A stretch of DNA of 64,000 bases. Source: Pannonibacter sp. XCT-53 (lineage in GTDB: Bacteria; Pseudomonadota; Alphaproteobacteria; Rhizobiales; Stappiaceae). A program made the translations under genes and the position numbers. The notes below the pieces were generated by a model, which worked only from the letters and a program-made list of their open reading frames with translations, was not told the origin of the DNA and made no database searches. Location of the stretch: positions 868,001 to 932,000 of the forward strand of contig NZ_JAABLQ010000001.1 in assembly GCF_009915765.1 (NCBI RefSeq), written 5' to 3'. Below are positions 61,916 through 64,000 of this stretch, piece after piece. The first letter of the stretch is position 1; each line of letters opens with the position of its first letter.

Positions 61916-62780
61916 GGGCGAGCGTCCTGTCTGCGGTTTCGACTTCGGCCTGGACTGCCCGGATCACCGCGTCGGGAACAGGGGTCAGGCTGCCGTCCGG
62001 ATCGGTGTACCTGGGCGTGGCGGCAAGAAGCGCCTGCGAGTAGGGGTGGGCGGGACGGGCAAAGAACGAGCGCACGTCCGTGTCCTCGATCACGAGGCCG
62101 CCATAGAGCACGGTCAGGGTCTGGCAGACCTTGGACACGACCCCGAGGTCATGGGTGACGAAGACGAGGGCCGTGTTGTGGCGCTGCTGCATCTCGCGGA
62201 TGAGCCGCAGGATCTGTTTCTGCACGGTCACATCGAGGGCGGTGGTCGGCTCGTCGGCGATGATGAGCCGCGGCTCCGCGGCAAAGGCGGAGGCGATGAG
62301 GATGCGCTGGCGCATGCCGCCGGAAAGCTCGTGCGGATAGCAGCGCAGGACCCGCTCCGGATCGGTGATGTGCACCTCGCCGAGCAACTCCAGCGCCCGG
62401 TCCTCGGCGCGCCGGCGCTCCCAGCCGAGAATGTCGACCAGCCGGTCCGTGATCTGCGGCGCGATCCGGCGCGAGGGATTGAGCGCTGTCAGCGGGTCCT
62501 GCGGGATCAGCGCGCAGCTTGCGCCGATCAGCCTGCGCCGGTCGCGCGGGGAGAGCGCCTGAAGGTCCACCCCCTCCAGCACGATCGAGCCGGCAACGAT
62601 CTCGACAGAGCGCGGCAGGATGCCGAGGATCGCCTTGCCGATCATCGACTTGCCGGCCCCGCTCTCGCCGACGAGGCCGCGGACTTCCCCCGCCCCCACG
62701 GACAGCGACACGCTGCGCAGCAGCCTGTGGGGCGTGCCCTTGAGGCAGGCGGTCAGGCCGGAAATCTGGAGGTAGCTCAT
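61908..62780 (-). CDS. Peptide ABC transporter ATP-binding protein (DppD type)
   Basis: ATPase subunit of 290 aa. Walker A GESGAGKSMIGKA, Q-loop ALIPQDPLTALNPSRR, signature LSGGMRQRILIASAF, Walker [18 protein letters not shown], and the C-terminal HPYSQALLAATP. The start at 62780 overlaps the upstream permease stop by 4 bp; the longer frame is not used. Confidence 0.94.
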   Translation of the reverse strand: MSYLQISGLTACLKGTPHRLLRSVSLSVGAGEVRGLVGESGAGKSMIGKAILGILPRSVEIVAGSIVLEGVDLQALSPRDRRRLIGASCALIPQDPLTALNPSRRIAPQITDRLVDILGWERRRAEDRALELLGEVHITDPERVLRCYPHELSGGMRQRILIASAFAAEPRLIIADEPTTALDVTVQKQILRLIREMQQRHNTALVFVTHDLGVVSKVCQTLTVLYGGLVIEDTDVRSFFARPAHPYSQALLAATPRYTDPDGSLTPVPDAVIRAVQAEVETADRTLAHG

Positions 62781-63628
62781 CGCAGCACCGGATCGAAACG
62801 GTCCTTGAGGCCTTCTCCCAGCTGGGAGAAGGACAGGACGGTGAGAAACAGGGTGATCAGGGGAAAGACAATGACCCACCAGGCCTGGTGGATCGACGTG
62901 CGGCCCTCGGCGATCATGCCGCCCCAGGTCGGGTCGTCAGTGGAGACCGAGAGGTTCACGAAGGACAGGATCGCCTCGATGATGACCGCGATGCCCATTT
63001 CCAGCGTCAGCAGCACGACAATGGTCGGCAGCACGTTGGGCAGGATCTCGACCACCATCGTCGACAGGCGGCTGCGGCCGGCGACCTCGGCCGAGGCCAC
63101 GTAGTCCATGGCACCCTGGGCCATGGCCTCGGCGCGCACGACGCGGGCAAAGCGGGTCCAGTCGATGACGACGATGGCGAGAATGATCGAGACAAGCCCG
63201 GGGCCGAGAACCGCAATCAGCAGGATCGAGAAGAGCACCGGCGGGAAGGCCATCCAGATGTCGATGAGCCGGGAGACGACGAGATCGACCCAGCCGCGCA
63301 GGAAGCCGGCCGCAAGCCCGAGGGTCGCGCCGATCAGGCAGGTCAGCGAGCCGGCAACGAGGGCAACGAGAAAGGCGACGCGGGCGCCGTGGAGAATGCG
63401 CGAGAGCACGCAGCGGCCGAGGCTGTCCGTGCCGAGATAGTAGCCGGGCTCGGCGCCTGCCATCCAGAACGGCGGCATGCGGCCGAGAAAGAGGTCCTGC
63501 GCCAGCGGGTCGTGCGGGGCGATGAGCGGGGCTGCCATCGCGGCAAGGAACAGGCCTCCGAGCCAGAGACCGGGGAGCCAGAGACGCAGGCCGGCGCGGC
63601 GTTTGACTGCAGAGCGACCGTCAAGCAT
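62777..63628 (-). CDS. Peptide ABC transporter permease (DppC type)
   Basis: Inner-membrane permease of 283 aa. PHDPLAQDLFLGRMPPF and LGTDSLGRCVLSRILHGARV are typical of DppC-type proteins. The EAA loop is MDYVASAEVAGRSRLSTMVVEILPNV. It overlaps the DppB-type gene by 8 bp. Confidence 0.94.
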   Translation of the reverse strand: MLDGRSAVKRRAGLRLWLPGLWLGGLFLAAMAAPLIAPHDPLAQDLFLGRMPPFWMAGAEPGYYLGTDSLGRCVLSRILHGARVAFLVALVAGSLTCLIGATLGLAAGFLRGWVDLVVSRLIDIWMAFPPVLFSILLIAVLGPGLVSIILAIVVIDWTRFARVVRAEAMAQGAMDYVASAEVAGRSRLSTMVVEILPNVLPTIVVLLTLEMGIAVIIEAILSFVNLSVSTDDPTWGGMIAEGRTSIHQAWWVIVFPLITLFLTVLSFSQLGEGLKDRFDPVLR

Positions 63629-64000
63629 GGCGAAGCCTCGGGTTCAGAACGGCGTAGAGGAGATCGACGGCCAGATTGACCGCCGTGAAGATCAGGGCGA
63701 ACAGCAGCACGATGCCCTGGATCAGCGGCAGGTCGCGGTTGATCACCGCGTCGATGGCCATGTTGCCGAGCCCTTCATAGGAGAACAGGCGCTCGATGAT
63801 CACGGTCCCGCCGATGAGGAAGGTGAACTGGACGCCGACCAGCGTCAGGGTCGGCAGGATGGCATTGGGCAGGGCCTCGCGCGTGATCACGCGCGTTTCC
63901 CCATAGCCCTTCGTCCGGGCCAGGGTGACGTAGTCCAGATGCATGGTTTCCTTGAGGCTCTGCTTGAGCAGCTGGCTGATGATCGCCGCCAGCGGGATCG
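63621..64000 (-). CDS. Peptide ABC transporter permease (DppB type), truncated by the window edge
   Basis: The C-terminal 126 codons of a DppB-type permease; the start lies beyond base 64000. The EAA loop DYVTLARTKGYGETRVITREALPNAI, then GGTVIIERLFSYEGLGNMAIDAVINRDLPLIQG are visible. The in-frame ATG at 63944 is internal. The binding-protein gene of this system is expected further upstream. Confidence 0.93.
   Translation of the reverse strand, partial: IPLAAIISQLLKQSLKETMHLDYVTLARTKGYGETRVITREALPNAILPTLTLVGVQFTFLIGGTVIIERLFSYEGLGNMAIDAVINRDLPLIQGIVLLFALIFTAVNLAVDLLYAVLNPRLRHA

Overview
The window is high-GC DNA from an alphaproteobacterium, most likely Hyphomicrobiales (Stappiaceae/Rhizobiales-like). 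This is inferred from strong GC bias, a perfect TGA-N9-TCA iron box of the RirA type in front of a siderophore-interacting protein, the abundance of ABC importers, and a MurQ/AnmK/RpiR cell-wall recycling locus. It is chromosomal, metabolic and accessory in character. There is one tRNA gene (tRNA-Ser, GCT anticodon) and no rRNA, phage, IS element, integrase or CRISPR array. Many neighbouring genes overlap by 4 bp (ATGA) or by TGATG, so transcription units are clear.

Layout. 1-1943: end of a ribose-type sugar ABC operon and its terminator. 2.2-3.7 kb: iron-regulated siderophore-interacting protein and a GNAT enzyme. 3.9-14.4 kb: a MurNAc/muropeptide salvage locus (murQ, a peptide-type ABC importer with a fused double ATPase, a serine beta-lactamase-like enzyme, anmK, a BadF-type amino-sugar kinase, and an RpiR regulator) with three GAAT-N5-ATTC palindromes as likely operators. 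14.5-21.1 kb: glucokinase plus a MalK/F/G/E-type sugar importer and a ROK repressor. 21.2-25.2 kb: LysE exporter, tRNA-Ser, a DUF3883 protein and a CPA2-type antiporter.

25.3-34.8 kb holds the most unusual unit: eight contiguous minus-strand genes in the order RTX-like protein, HEAT-repeat DNA glycosylase (AlkC/AlkD type), FeeM-like N-acyl amino acid synthase, SAM methyltransferase, vanillyl-alcohol-oxidase-type flavoprotein, tryptophan-halogenase-type flavoprotein, amidase and FMN azoreductase, with a divergent Rrf2 regulator at 35.3 kb. I read it as a small natural-product operon making an oxidised (possibly halogenated or methylated) N-acyl aromatic amino acid, possibly with a built-in DNA-repair self-protection gene. 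This is inference.

35.8-44.9 kb: a Tat-exported intradiol dioxygenase, then a Dpp-type peptide importer with an Xaa-Pro aminopeptidase as last gene and a divergent XRE-cupin regulator. 45-54 kb: three YcaC-type isochorismatase-family hydrolases, a cupin, two overlapping AraC paralogues, an MFS exporter with a fused monooxygenase-like domain, a YtcJ-type amidohydrolase and a XapX protein. 54-61 kb: NAD-epimerase, B3/B4-domain protein with a divergent AraC regulator, a Sel1-like small protein, ureide genes allE-allA and an AI-2E-family permease. 61.1-64 kb: a further Dpp-type importer running off the right edge.

A recurring non-coding feature is short imperfect tandem arrays in the spacers. 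Each has its own sequence and a constant period (11, 12, 13, 14, 15 or 16 bp), and one lies in frame inside an AraC gene. Two long inverted repeats (about 173 and 141 bp) look like dispersed palindromic elements.
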